From contig NZ_BPRE01000007.1 of NCBI RefSeq assembly GCF_022179765.1, forward strand, positions 1-64,000: DNA of 64,000 nucleotides, read 5' to 3'. Every line of letters begins with the position of its first letter. Position 1 is the stretch's first letter. Origin of the DNA: Methylorubrum suomiense (GTDB lineage: Bacteria; Pseudomonadota; Alphaproteobacteria; Rhizobiales; Beijerinckiaceae). Shown piece after piece: positions 7,536 to 15,304 of this stretch. Position numbers and translations under genes: made by a program. Below the pieces are notes generated by a model, which searched no databases, was not told where the DNA came from, and saw nothing but the letters and a program-made list of their open reading frames with translations.

Positions 7536-10500
7536 ATGGCCCAGCGCAACCTCTTCAACCTGTTCGGCGGCGGCAACTCGCCCGCTGCCTCGGTCGGCAA
7601 GGTCGCCGTCGGCGCCATGCTCGTCACCGGCACCGTACCGGCCGGCGCAACCGCGGTCTGTCGCAAAAAGGTCGGCAGCACGGTCACGACCCTCGGCGCC
7701 GCCACGGTTACGGCGAACGGGGCAGCCAGCTACGCCCTGAGCGCCGCTGCCGCCTCCGGTGAGAGCTACGGCTTCGCGTGGACCCTGCCGGGTGAGAGCG
7801 CCTTCACGGCAGTCATCGTCGGTCTCGGCCCGGCGGCCACCAAGTTCACGGTCGGTGCATCGGCTGGTTCGTTGGTTGCGGCGATTACCGGCCTCGGCTC
7901 GGGCGTGACCGCGAAATCGATCGCGCCGAATGACGGCCGCTTGGCGTTCAACGCCGCCGGCAACGCAATCGTCGTCGGTCTCACCGCCTCCGCCGTCGGC
8001 ACGAAGGCCTACACGGTCATCCTGAGCACGGGCGAGACGTTCACCGTGACGGTGACGGTCGAGGCTGCCGCCCCCGCATCTCCGCTCGGCCCGGCATCCG
8101 CTTCGTTCGTGGCAGGCCAGCCCGCCGGGTCCCTGATCGCACCCGTCTCCGGCTTGTCTTCGGGTGAAACCGTATCGTCCATCTCTCCGAGCAACGGACA
8201 GGTCGCGATCTCGCTCGGCAGCGCCTTGGTCGTCGGCCTGACCGCCTCGTCGACCGGCGTGGTGAACTATACGATCACCACGAGTGCCGGGCGGACGCTG
8301 ACGATCGCCCTGACGGCGGCGGCCGGGGCCAGCGATGGCGATCCGACCCGTCGCATGTTCGCGGCTACGCGCCTGCGCTTCCCGACGACGACCGGCACCT
8401 TCCCGGCGGCTGGCATCTATCAGGTCCAGAGCTTCTTCATCGGCACCCCCGACTATCCGGTGACCGAGCCGCAGTTCTTCCTGCCGACATTCTACCAGAC
8501 CACCGGCGGTGCCGCGAACGCCGAGGTCGCCGGCCCCAACGTGATCAATTACGAGGGACTGTCGATCAAGGTCGGCGGGCAGTGGTATTCGTGCCCGACC
8601 GCCGCGTTCACGATGGACCCGTCCGTCGAGCCGTCGGGCTACCTGCTCGATGCCATCCCGGGCGTGACGCTGCCGGCGAACACCCTGATCGAGTGCCGCA
8701 TCGCCTTCAATGGCGCCAGCGGCGCGACGATGTGGGGGTCGGTGCGTGCCAACGATCTGGGCGAGGTGTCCGTCGGCTCGACGAGCAGCCTCGCGGCGGC
8801 CCTCACGGATGGGCGGACCCTCACGTCCGCGAACGCCGTCAGCCGTGCATTCATCCCGGGCTACATGATCGCCAAGGGCTGGGATGGCCGCCCGGTCGGC
8901 TTGATGGTCGGTGACTCGATCCAGGCCGGTGCGAACGAGAACAGCCTGACCGGCTTCCTCTCCCCGCGCGGCTGCATGGGCTATTGGCAGCGCGGCCTCG
9001 ACGACAACACCCAGAGCAAGCGCATCCCCTTCGGCACGATTGCCCTCGAGGGGTCGCGTCCGTCGGATATGGCCAACCGGGCGAACTGGCCCCGCAAGCT
9101 CGACGCGATCCTGAAGGCCACGAACGCCAACGGCGGTAAGACGCCGATGACGTTCATCGGGTCGAACCACGGCAACAACTCCGCATCGATCGCCAACCCG
9201 TATTCGTGGCTCACCGGCTTCTGGCAGCGGTGCAAGGACGAATGGCCGGGCGTGCCGATCTACCACTCCGAGATGCTGCCGCGGCCCTCGTCCTCGGACG
9301 GCTACCAGAGCCTTGCCAATCAGACGGTCTCCGCGAGCGATGCGTACAACGGCGGCACCAGCCCCGGCATTCGGTGGGCCGCCAACGACATCATCGGCAA
9401 GGGCGCCGCGAATGGCGATCCGACCGCGCAGGCTCGCTCCGAGGGCTGGATTGCGGGCTCGTTCGCGCCTTGGCGGGCGATCTCGTTCGACACGGGCAGC
9501 AACCGCGACAAGCTTGGGGTCGTGGCGCTCAACACCACGCTCTCGGCTGACATCGCGTCCGGTGCGACCACCCTTCCGCTGTCGGACCTCGGTTCGGTGC
9601 AGGTCGGTGACATCGTGATCGTGAACCCGGGCGGCACCGGGGCTTACGACAGCGCCGTGCGCAGCATCAGCGGCAACAACGTCACCTTGGCCGGTGGCGG
9701 CACCCAGGCCTTCACGGCCGGAACGAAGGTGACGGCGGCCTACAACGATCGCACCGGCCTGCATCCCGGGCCCCGCGGCCATATCAAGATCGCGACGGAC
9801 GCCGTGATCCCGTGGAAGATTTCCATGGGTTGGGTTGCCGGAGCGAGTGCGAGCGCGACGATCACCGCCGAGCCGGTCGGCACGCTGACCCGGTCGGGAA
9901 CGCGGGTCTACAAGCTCGCGGCGGGCGCCTCGATCAGCGGTGCCAACGCATCGCACTTCGCGGTGGATTCGAGCGGTGTCGTTACGGTCTCGTCGGCCGG
10001 GCAGACAGCGGGGCTCAACGCGGGTCCGTACAGCCTGACGGTTACGGGGGACACCCTAGCCACCAGCCTGCGCATCCCAACCGAGGCCGGCGCCCTCGAT
10101 GTGTACGACGCAGTTGACGCCGCCACGTTCATGGCCGCGGTCAATTACGCCTACGCGACGGCCCCTAGCGGCACGGATTGGGTGGTTCGGCCGCGCATCG
10201 GATCTGTCTCGGCGGCCACCACGACGGCGGGCATCCTGATCAAGGATAAGCTGTTTGGCGGCAGCTTCACCGATGTGAACAGGCTGGTCGTCGACGAGAC
10301 CAAAATTCAGCGGAGCGCCAAAGCTTCGATGAAGGACGGCTCTCTGACGATCCAACCGCGCGTGCCCCAGACGGCGAAACTGGTCGGCTTCGCCAATGCC
10401 ACCCAGGGCGAATGCTTGGTTCTGTGGGCGTCGAACAACATCGCCCTTCTCGACATGGTGACGGAGAACGTCGCCGGGACCGATGGCTCCGACATCTCGG

Positions 10501-11618
10501 TCTCGGATCGCACCGACGACAACTATGCGCCGCAGGAAGCGACCACCTGCATCAAGATCCGGATGGATGGGGCGCCGACCTGGGCCGGCAATTACATCAT
10601 CCGCGGCAATCGGATCGGTGCATCGGACAGCGCGCCCTACACCCGCTATCCGACCGGCATCAAAGTTCTGAGCGGCGGCAACATCGAGATCGCAGACAAT
10701 CAGATCAAAAACACGCTGAACGCGAGCTATCTCCAGACCTTCGTCAACATTTCGCATCGCCGGAACGATTATCGAAACTTCCTCCTCGACTCGGTGGATC
10801 TGTTCAACGACAACTATTCCGGCACTAGCCCGGCGTTCCCGGCATCGGAAAGCTTCTACGGCTCTTCCGACAACGTGTATGCCCGGCCGAACTTCGGTTC
10901 GCAGTTCGCCGGTGCCCACTGTGACGGTACGCAGGGCAATCCCGGCAGCACCCGCAGCATGCGCGTCTCGATCCACTTCGAGGTGCATGCCATGCAGGCG
11001 GATGAGAACGTCAAGCAGACGCAGGGCAAGCTGTTCAAGGATCTCCGGGCCGGCGTGTACGTCCGTGGGCGGATCACGAACTGTGTCATCCACATGAGCA
11101 CGCTTAACGGTCTTATCTTCGCGGGCATGGACCCTGATGACCGGTTGGTTGTCGACAAGATCACGATCTTCCGCGCAACCGAGGCTGATCCGCTCAGCGC
11201 CGGTGGCGGCCGGATTACGGTCGAGAAGTGCAATGGCGATGCGACCCGCCACGGTCCGGCGATCTCACGGTGCATCTTTGCCGTCTTCGTCGACACCACA
11301 GGCACCGCGAAGACCTACACCGCTGATCCGGTGCCCGGCGGGTCGGGTTCGCGCACGCTGACCGGCGGCGGAACGGTGCTGTTCAACAACAATCTCTATG
11401 TTGATCAGCGTACCCAGAACACCGGCGCCGGAAACTCTGCGCCGGAAGTCTTCCCCGGAATGGCTGGCGCTCAGTACGTTGCCAATCGAGGCTATCAGTT
11501 CAATTACGACTATACGAGCTATGCCTCAGTTCGTCAGTCCGCGATGACGCTCTTCGCGGCCAACTCCAACCTGGTGCAAGGCGCATCGCTGGCGGACATC
11601 TACAGCGCGGCGGCGTGA
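7536..11618 (+). CDS. Giant tail fibre/tailspike with tandem Ig-like repeats, SGNH esterase and beta-helix
   Basis: This 1360-residue protein starts with a short attachment region. Two homologous repeats of about 85 residues follow (roughly 98-180 and 183-265), each ending in a VVGLTAS...Y(T)-(V/I) strand pattern. An SGNH/GDSL hydrolase-like domain carries block I as GDSIQAG (Ser461), a block III-like GSNHGNN (542-548) and a block V-like LHPGPRGH (His743). From about 860 to the end it reads as a right-handed beta-helix with a receptor-binding tip. The inferred role is to bind and deacylate capsular or O-antigen sugars. It has no signal peptide, unlike other fibre genes here. The usual block V Asp is not at its standard spacing, so activity is not certain. 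Confidence 0.75.
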   Translation: MAQRNLFNLFGGGNSPAASVGKVAVGAMLVTGTVPAGATAVCRKKVGSTVTTLGAATVTANGAASYALSAAAASGESYGFAWTLPGESAFTAVIVGLGPAATKFTVGASAGSLVAAITGLGSGVTAKSIAPNDGRLAFNAAGNAIVVGLTASAVGTKAYTVILSTGETFTVTVTVEAAAPASPLGPASASFVAGQPAGSLIAPVSGLSSGETVSSISPSNGQVAISLGSALVVGLTASSTGVVNYTITTSAGRTLTIALTAAAGASDGDPTRRMFAATRLRFPTTTGTFPAAGIYQVQSFFIGTPDYPVTEPQFFLPTFYQTTGGAANAEVAGPNVINYEGLSIKVGGQWYSCPTAAFTMDPSVEPSGYLLDAIPGVTLPANTLIECRIAFNGASGATMWGSVRANDLGEVSVGSTSSLAAALTDGRTLTSANAVSRAFIPGYMIAKGWDGRPVGLMVGDSIQAGANENSLTGFLSPRGCMGYWQRGLDDNTQSKRIPFGTIALEGSRPSDMANRANWPRKLDAILKATNANGGKTPMTFIGSNHGNNSASIANPYSWLTGFWQRCKDEWPGVPIYHSEMLPRPSSSDGYQSLANQTVSASDAYNGGTSPGIRWAANDIIGKGAANGDPTAQARSEGWIAGSFAPWRAISFDTGSNRDKLGVVALNTTLSADIASGATTLPLSDLGSVQVGDIVIVNPGGTGAYDSAVRSISGNNVTLAGGGTQAFTAGTKVTAAYNDRTGLHPGPRGHIKIATDAVIPWKISMGWVAGASASATITAEPVGTLTRSGTRVYKLAAGASISGANASHFAVDSSGVVTVSSAGQTAGLNAGPYSLTVTGDTLATSLRIPTEAGALDVYDAVDAATFMAAVNYAYATAPSGTDWVVRPRIGSVSAATTTAGILIKDKLFGGSFTDVNRLVVDETKIQRSAKASMKDGSLTIQPRVPQTAKLVGFANATQGECLVLWASNNIALLDMVTENVAGTDGSDISVSDRTDDNYAPQEATTCIKIRMDGAPTWAGNYIIRGNRIGASDSAPYTRYPTGIKVLSGGNIEIADNQIKNTLNASYLQTFVNISHRRNDYRNFLLDSVDLFNDNYSGTSPAFPASESFYGSSDNVYARPNFGSQFAGAHCDGTQGNPGSTRSMRVSIHFEVHAMQADENVKQTQGKLFKDLRAGVYVRGRITNCVIHMSTLNGLIFAGMDPDDRLVVDKITIFRATEADPLSAGGGRITVEKCNGDATRHGPAISRCIFAVFVDTTGTAKTYTADPVPGGSGSRTLTGGGTVLFNNNLYVDQRTQNTGAGNSAPEVFPGMAGAQYVANRGYQFNYDYTSYASVRQSAMTLFAANSNLVQGASLADIYSAAA

Positions 11619-11639
11619 CGTAGCGAACGGCTTGAATGC

Positions 11640-11674
11640 GGCTGTCGCGGTGGGACCCTCCCGCTGCGGCAGCC
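11640..11674 (+). terminator. Strong hairpin just after the fibre gene
   Basis: Two 16-nt arms (11640-11655 and 11659-11674) pair with only three mismatches, two or more of which can be G-U, around a 3-nt loop. It lies 22 nt after the fibre stop. There is no clear T-run, so it may be a weak terminator or an mRNA-stabilising stem. Confidence 0.45.
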
Positions 11675-11682
11675 ATCGAACC

Positions 11683-11704
11683 CCCTTGACCCGACGGGCA
11701 AAAC
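11683..11704 (+). promoter_or_regulatory. Repeated TTGACCCG-type motif, candidate phage promoter/operator (copy 1)
   Basis: The motif CCTTGACCCG-A-CGGGC followed by AAAAC recurs almost exactly at 26314-26335. It contains a -35-like TTGACC and a small dyad CCCG-N-CGGG. Both copies sit in the only two sizeable plus-strand gaps of the late region, upstream of a terminator and a new gene block. No good -10 at 17 bp is seen, so a phage-specific factor would be needed. Confidence 0.4.
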
Positions 11705-11781
11705 GGCCCCAAGGACTATCCGTCGCGAGACGTGCGGGCACAGGCCCCGTCTCGATCCCCTGAGCATTTCCGATCGGCGCC

Positions 11782-11864
11782 AAGCTCCCCTCCTAGTGAG
11801 GTAAGCTCCCCGCTTATGAGGCAAGCTCCCCTCCTTACGGGGCGAGCTGCTCACCTTGTGGGGC
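11782..11864 (+). repeat. Four imperfect 20-21 bp tandem repeats
   Basis: Units occupy 11782-11802, 11803-11822, 11823-11843 and 11844-11864. The first three begin AAGCTCCCC and end in G-A/G-G-G-T/C; the fourth is more diverged (GAGCTGCTC...GGGGC). They lie in the 353-bp gap between the fibre gene and the scaffold gene, where no convincing gene is seen. Possible roles are iterated protein-binding sites or a structured leader RNA. Confidence 0.6.
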
Positions 11865-11927
11865 TTGCGCGCCCTCCCCGATCCCGCAGGCCGGCGGACC
11901 CGCCGCCAGGCCGTGAGGATGAACCAG

Positions 11928-11957
11928 CCCGCCCCGCTCCCCGCGCGGCGGGTTTTT
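11928..11957 (+). terminator. Rho-independent terminator upstream of the scaffold gene
   Basis: CCCGCC (11928-11933) pairs with GGCGGG (11947-11952), followed at once by TTTTT. It ends 14 nt before the scaffold ATG, so any transcript reaching the head genes from upstream would have to read through it. Confidence 0.55.
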
Positions 11958-11971
11958 CTTTGGAACGACAC

Positions 11972-12832
11972 ATGGAACCCGAGGACCTGATCGTGCTGGG
12001 CGCGCCGGCGGACACGCAGGCGGCAGGCGGCGAGACCTCGACCGCAGCGGAACCCTCGATCGAAGGCCAGCCGGCCGGAGGCGAGACGAATCCCGCTGCA
12101 CCAGGGTCAGAGCAGGCCGAACCGGCGACCGCCCCGAAGCCCGAAGCCCCGAAGGGTGAGGGCGAGGACGGTGGCGAGGAGAAGCCCAAGAAACGTTCCG
12201 GCATCCAGCGGATGCAGGCGCGGATTGCCCATCTCGAGGCCGAACTCGCATCGACCCGCAGCGTGGCCCCGGCCGCCGGCGGCGATCGCAAGGCCGCCGT
12301 CGAGAAGGAGATCGGCGCCGCGCCGAAGGAAGCCGACTTCGACGACTATGCGGCCTTCGAGGACGCCAAGGCGGATTACCGTATCCGCAAGGCCCTCGCT
12401 GAGCAGCGCATCTCCGACCGCGAGGCTGATGCCTCCCGCCGGCAGAGCGCCGCGAAGGATGAGGCGCAGGAGGCCTTCCAGGATCGCTGCGACGAGGCGC
12501 GGGATGGAATCCCCGACTTCGACAAGGTGCTCCAGGCGGCCCGCGAGCGCGAGGTGAAGTCTCACGTCTCCGACCTCGTCGTCGAAAGCGAGAAGGGTGG
12601 GCTCCTCGCCTACTACCTCGCCAAGAACCCGGATGTGCTCACGAAGCTCAACGGAATGACCGAGCGCGCCGCCGCGAAGGCCGTGGGTGCGCTCGAAGCT
12701 CGCCTGACCCTGGCGAAACCCCGCACCGCAACCGCAGCCCCCGCCCCCGCGAAGCCGGTCGCCGGCGCAGCCGCACCCTCGTCTCCCGACGCGGAGATCG
12801 ATGCGTGGCTCGCCAAGACCTATCGCCGATAA
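11972..12832 (+). CDS. Probable capsid scaffolding protein
   Basis: The 286-residue product has a disordered, Glu/Ala/Pro-rich first 75 residues, a basic KPKKRSGIQRMQARIAHLEAEL helix, and a long charged helical middle (residues about 95-180). A C-terminal IDAWLAKTYRR segment could bind coat protein. Position directly before the P22-like coat gene, acidity and predicted coiled coil are the classic features of scaffolds; sequence similarity alone would not identify it. The ATG at 11972 is chosen because the longer upstream frame crosses the terminator hairpin and the tandem repeats. It would guide procapsid assembly and then exit. Confidence 0.7.
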   Translation: MEPEDLIVLGAPADTQAAGGETSTAAEPSIEGQPAGGETNPAAPGSEQAEPATAPKPEAPKGEGEDGGEEKPKKRSGIQRMQARIAHLEAELASTRSVAPAAGGDRKAAVEKEIGAAPKEADFDDYAAFEDAKADYRIRKALAEQRISDREADASRRQSAAKDEAQEAFQDRCDEARDGIPDFDKVLQAAREREVKSHVSDLVVESEKGGLLAYYLAKNPDVLTKLNGMTERAAAKAVGALEARLTLAKPRTATAAPAPAKPVAGAAAPSSPDAEIDAWLAKTYRR

Positions 12833-12844
12833 GGACTCACCACC

Positions 12845-14104
12845 GTGCCGAACAACTTCCTCACCGCCAACGTGATCGCCAAGGCGGCGGTCAAGATCCT
12901 CGACAACGAGCTCGTCGCGGCCTCCAAGGTCCACCGCGGCTACGAGGACGAATTCTCGTCCACCGTGAACGGCTACCAGAAGGGTGCCGCCGTCACGATC
13001 AAGCGTCCCCCGCAGTTCCAGGTCCGTGACGGCGCGGTCGCCGTGAAGCAGGACATCACCGAGGGCACGACCTCCGTCACCGTCGACAAGATGAAGGGCA
13101 TCGATCTCGCCATCAGCTCGACCGACCGCACCCTGTCGATCGGCGAACTGTCCGAGCGCATTCTGAAGCCGGCCATGGTCTCGCTCGCGAACCAAGTCGA
13201 TCAGGACGTCATGGGCCTCTACTCGTCCGTTGCGAACTGGGTCGGAACGCCGGGCAACATCCTGTCGAGCTACGCCGGCTTCCTGCGCGGCACGACCCGC
13301 ATGAACAACGCCTCGGTGCCGAAGGACTCGCGCTTCTGCATGCTGTCGCCGGACGACGAGGCCGGTCTCGCCGACAGCCAGACCAAGTTCCTCAACGACA
13401 AGCTCGTCGGTGAGGCCTACCGCGACGGCGGCGTCGGCCGCATCGCGCAGGTCGACACGTACATGAGCCAGAACGTGCCCGTGCACGTGACCGGCTCGCG
13501 CACCAACGGCACCGTGGCCGGCGCCGGTCAGAACGTGACCTACACGCAAGTTCTCGCGAACGGCGTGGCGGTGAAGGACTTCGGCGGTCAGCTCCTGAAC
13601 GTCGGTGGCCTCGGCGCCGGTGGCGTCGTCGCGAAGGGTGACGTGTTCACCATCGCGGGCGTCTTCGCCGTCAACCACGTGACCAAGCAGCCGCTGCCCT
13701 ACCTGCGCCAGTTCACCGTGATGGCCGCGGCCGTGGCGGACGGCAACGGCGCCGCGCAGCTCCAGATCAGCCCGGCGATCATCGCACCGGCCGCCTTCCC
13801 GAACGGTGCTTTCACCACCGTCTCGGCGGCCCCGGCCAACGGCGCCGTGGTGACCTGGATGGGCGCGGCCAACACGCCCTACACCCAGAATATCATGGCC
13901 CATAAGTCGGCGTTCGCGCTGACCTGCGTGCCGCTGGTGAAGCCCGATGGCGCGGTTTCCTGCGAGCGCGAGACCTACAAGGGTCTCTCCGTCCGCCTGA
14001 TCCCGTACTACGACGGCACCAACGACATCTCGAACTGGCGCCTCGACATTCTGTACGGCGTGAAGGCCGTGGATCCGCGCCTCGGCGTCCGCCTCAACGG
14101 CTGA
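12845..14104 (+). CDS. P22 gp5-like major coat protein
   Basis: The 419-residue protein begins NNFLTANVIAKAAVKILDNE and continues with VTIKRPPQFQVRDG, TVDKMKGIDLAIS and SLANQVDQDVMGLY. These are landmarks of the P22 coat family (HK97 fold with an inserted I-domain). The C-terminal SCERETYKGLSVRLIPYYDGTNDI plus ILYGVKAVDPRLGVRL is also typical. The length is close to P22 gp5 (430). It starts with GTG at 12845, 12 nt after the scaffold stop. This is the strongest single marker that the prophage makes a P22-type head. Confidence 0.85.
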   Translation: MPNNFLTANVIAKAAVKILDNELVAASKVHRGYEDEFSSTVNGYQKGAAVTIKRPPQFQVRDGAVAVKQDITEGTTSVTVDKMKGIDLAISSTDRTLSIGELSERILKPAMVSLANQVDQDVMGLYSSVANWVGTPGNILSSYAGFLRGTTRMNNASVPKDSRFCMLSPDDEAGLADSQTKFLNDKLVGEAYRDGGVGRIAQVDTYMSQNVPVHVTGSRTNGTVAGAGQNVTYTQVLANGVAVKDFGGQLLNVGGLGAGGVVAKGDVFTIAGVFAVNHVTKQPLPYLRQFTVMAAAVADGNGAAQLQISPAIIAPAAFPNGAFTTVSAAPANGAVVTWMGAANTPYTQNIMAHKSAFALTCVPLVKPDGAVSCERETYKGLSVRLIPYYDGTNDISNWRLDILYGVKAVDPRLGVRLNG

Positions 14105-14124
14105 CGCATTCCCGCACCGCTGAA

Positions 14125-14156
14125 GACGAAAGGGCCCCCTTGTGGGGCCCTTCGTC
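14125..14156 (+). terminator. Long hairpin after the coat gene
   Basis: GACGAA-AGGGCCCC (14125-14138) pairs with GGGGCCC-TTCGTC (about 14144-14156) with a one-base bulge and a CTTGT loop. It begins about 20 nt after the coat stop. The T-run is weak (GTTCT). It may attenuate transcription after the abundant coat mRNA. Confidence 0.6.
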
Positions 14157-14199
14157 GTTCTGGGGGCCGTGAGCGCCCCGCATCCTCCACGAGGCGTTC

Positions 14200-14778
14200 A
14201 TGGACACCCCTGAGACTATTCCGACCTGGGGCTACAAGCCCGACGGATCGGGCAAGATCTTCAACCTGCTCCCGGACGAGGTGCTGCCGGATGGCTGGGA
14301 GCTTTCCCCGTCCTGCATCACGGATCCGGACCTCGCCACGGCCGAAGCCCTCAGCGCCCGCGCCGCCGGTCGCGCCTACGTGCCGCCGGCCGCGCTCGCC
14401 GCCTCGGAACCCGTCTCGGCTCCCTTGGCCGAACTCGAGGCGGCGATCGCCGAGAACGAGCGCCTCACCGCGATCATCGCCCGTGGCACTGAAGAGAACG
14501 AGCGGCTCGCTGCCGAACTCGAAGCCTCCGACGCGCTGCACGAGAACGGCGCGAACGTGATGGACGCCCTCCAGGCCGATCTTGCCGCGGCGCAGGCCAC
14601 CGTTGCCGACCTGCAAGCCGCCCTCTCGAAGGCGCATGAGGACGGCCGCGTGACGGTCGCGGAGCGCAACGAGGCCAAGGCCGCAGCCGAAGCGCTTGCC
14701 GCCGACCTGGCGAAGGTGAAGGCCGACCTCGACGAGGCGACCAAGCCGAAGCCCGCCACCGGCGCGAAGGGCCGCTAA
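14200..14778 (+). CDS. Coiled-coil hypothetical phage protein (192 aa)
   Basis: The ATG is preceded by a GAGG sequence 5 nt upstream. The N-terminal 50 residues are globular (TWGYKPDGSGKIFNLLPDE). Residues about 75-190 are an almost continuous coiled coil with repeated Glu/Ala/Lys heptads (AAIAENERLTAIIARGTEEN and onward). No family is recognised. The place between coat and gp4-like genes is where P22 relatives carry head-completion or decoration genes. The next gene starts one nucleotide after its stop. Confidence 0.6.
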   Translation: MDTPETIPTWGYKPDGSGKIFNLLPDEVLPDGWELSPSCITDPDLATAEALSARAAGRAYVPPAALAASEPVSAPLAELEAAIAENERLTAIIARGTEENERLAAELEASDALHENGANVMDALQADLAAAQATVADLQAALSKAHEDGRVTVAERNEAKAAAEALAADLAKVKADLDEATKPKPATGAKGR

Positions 14779-14779
14779 C

Positions 14780-15304
14780 GTGAGGACCCGCGAGGACCTG
14801 ATCGCGCGGGTGCTCAAGAACCTCGGCGTGCTCGCCGCCGGCCAAGCGCCGAGCGACGAGGACCGCGCCGAGATCGATGAGCTGATCGAACCCGTCTGCG
14901 CGAAGCTGCTCGACGACGGGGTCGCCAAGCTCAACGGCGATGAGATCGACGACGCGGCCTATCTGCCGCTCGCCGACCTCATCGCTGAGCGGGCCATGGT
15001 GCCCTATGGCATCGGCGGCACCCGGGCGGGCGAGATCCGCGCCGCCGCCGAGCAGGCGCGCACCGATTTGAAGCTCGCGTATCGGGTCTACGATGCCCGA
15101 CCGCCGATGCGCCTGGAACGCTTCTGGGGCCGTCGCGGCACGGGTGCCCCGATCGTGCAGCGGACGTTCGTGCCGATGACGCCCCCGCAGGCGGCCGAAC
15201 TCACGCCCGAAGCGCTGGCCGCCTTCATCGCGACGCTTCCCACGACCCTCCCGGCGCTGCCGAACAAGCCCTGGAACAACGGCGGTCTCCTGTCATGGTC
15301 GTGA
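14780..15304 (+). CDS. Putative P22 gp4-like tail accessory/head-completion protein
   Basis: The GTG start lies 1 nt after the previous stop. The 174-residue protein opens RTREDLIARVLKNLGVLAAG, then APSDEDRAEIDELIEPVCAKL, and YLPLADLIAERAMVPYGI. This matches the pattern of P22 gp4 and relatives: a DLV-x-x-AL-x-KLGV start, a loop of acidic residues, then a helix that packs under the portal. gp4 closes the portal ring before gp10 and the needle bind. Similarity is by pattern only. Its position upstream of a gp10 homologue supports the call. The C-terminus is Pro-rich. Confidence 0.5.
   Translation: MRTREDLIARVLKNLGVLAAGQAPSDEDRAEIDELIEPVCAKLLDDGVAKLNGDEIDDAAYLPLADLIAERAMVPYGIGGTRAGEIRAAAEQARTDLKLAYRVYDARPPMRLERFWGRRGTGAPIVQRTFVPMTPPQAAELTPEALAAFIATLPTTLPALPNKPWNNGGLLSWS

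Noticed and set aside
7077..9956. 959-codon open frame on the minus strand opposite the SGNH fibre
   Set aside because: Composition is that of an antisense shadow in high-GC DNA; no motif is seen and the plus strand has recognisable SGNH and fibre features.
11619..11971. CRISPR-like interpretation of the tandem repeats at 11782-11864
   Set aside because: Units are contiguous without spacers and diverged; no cas genes anywhere in the window.
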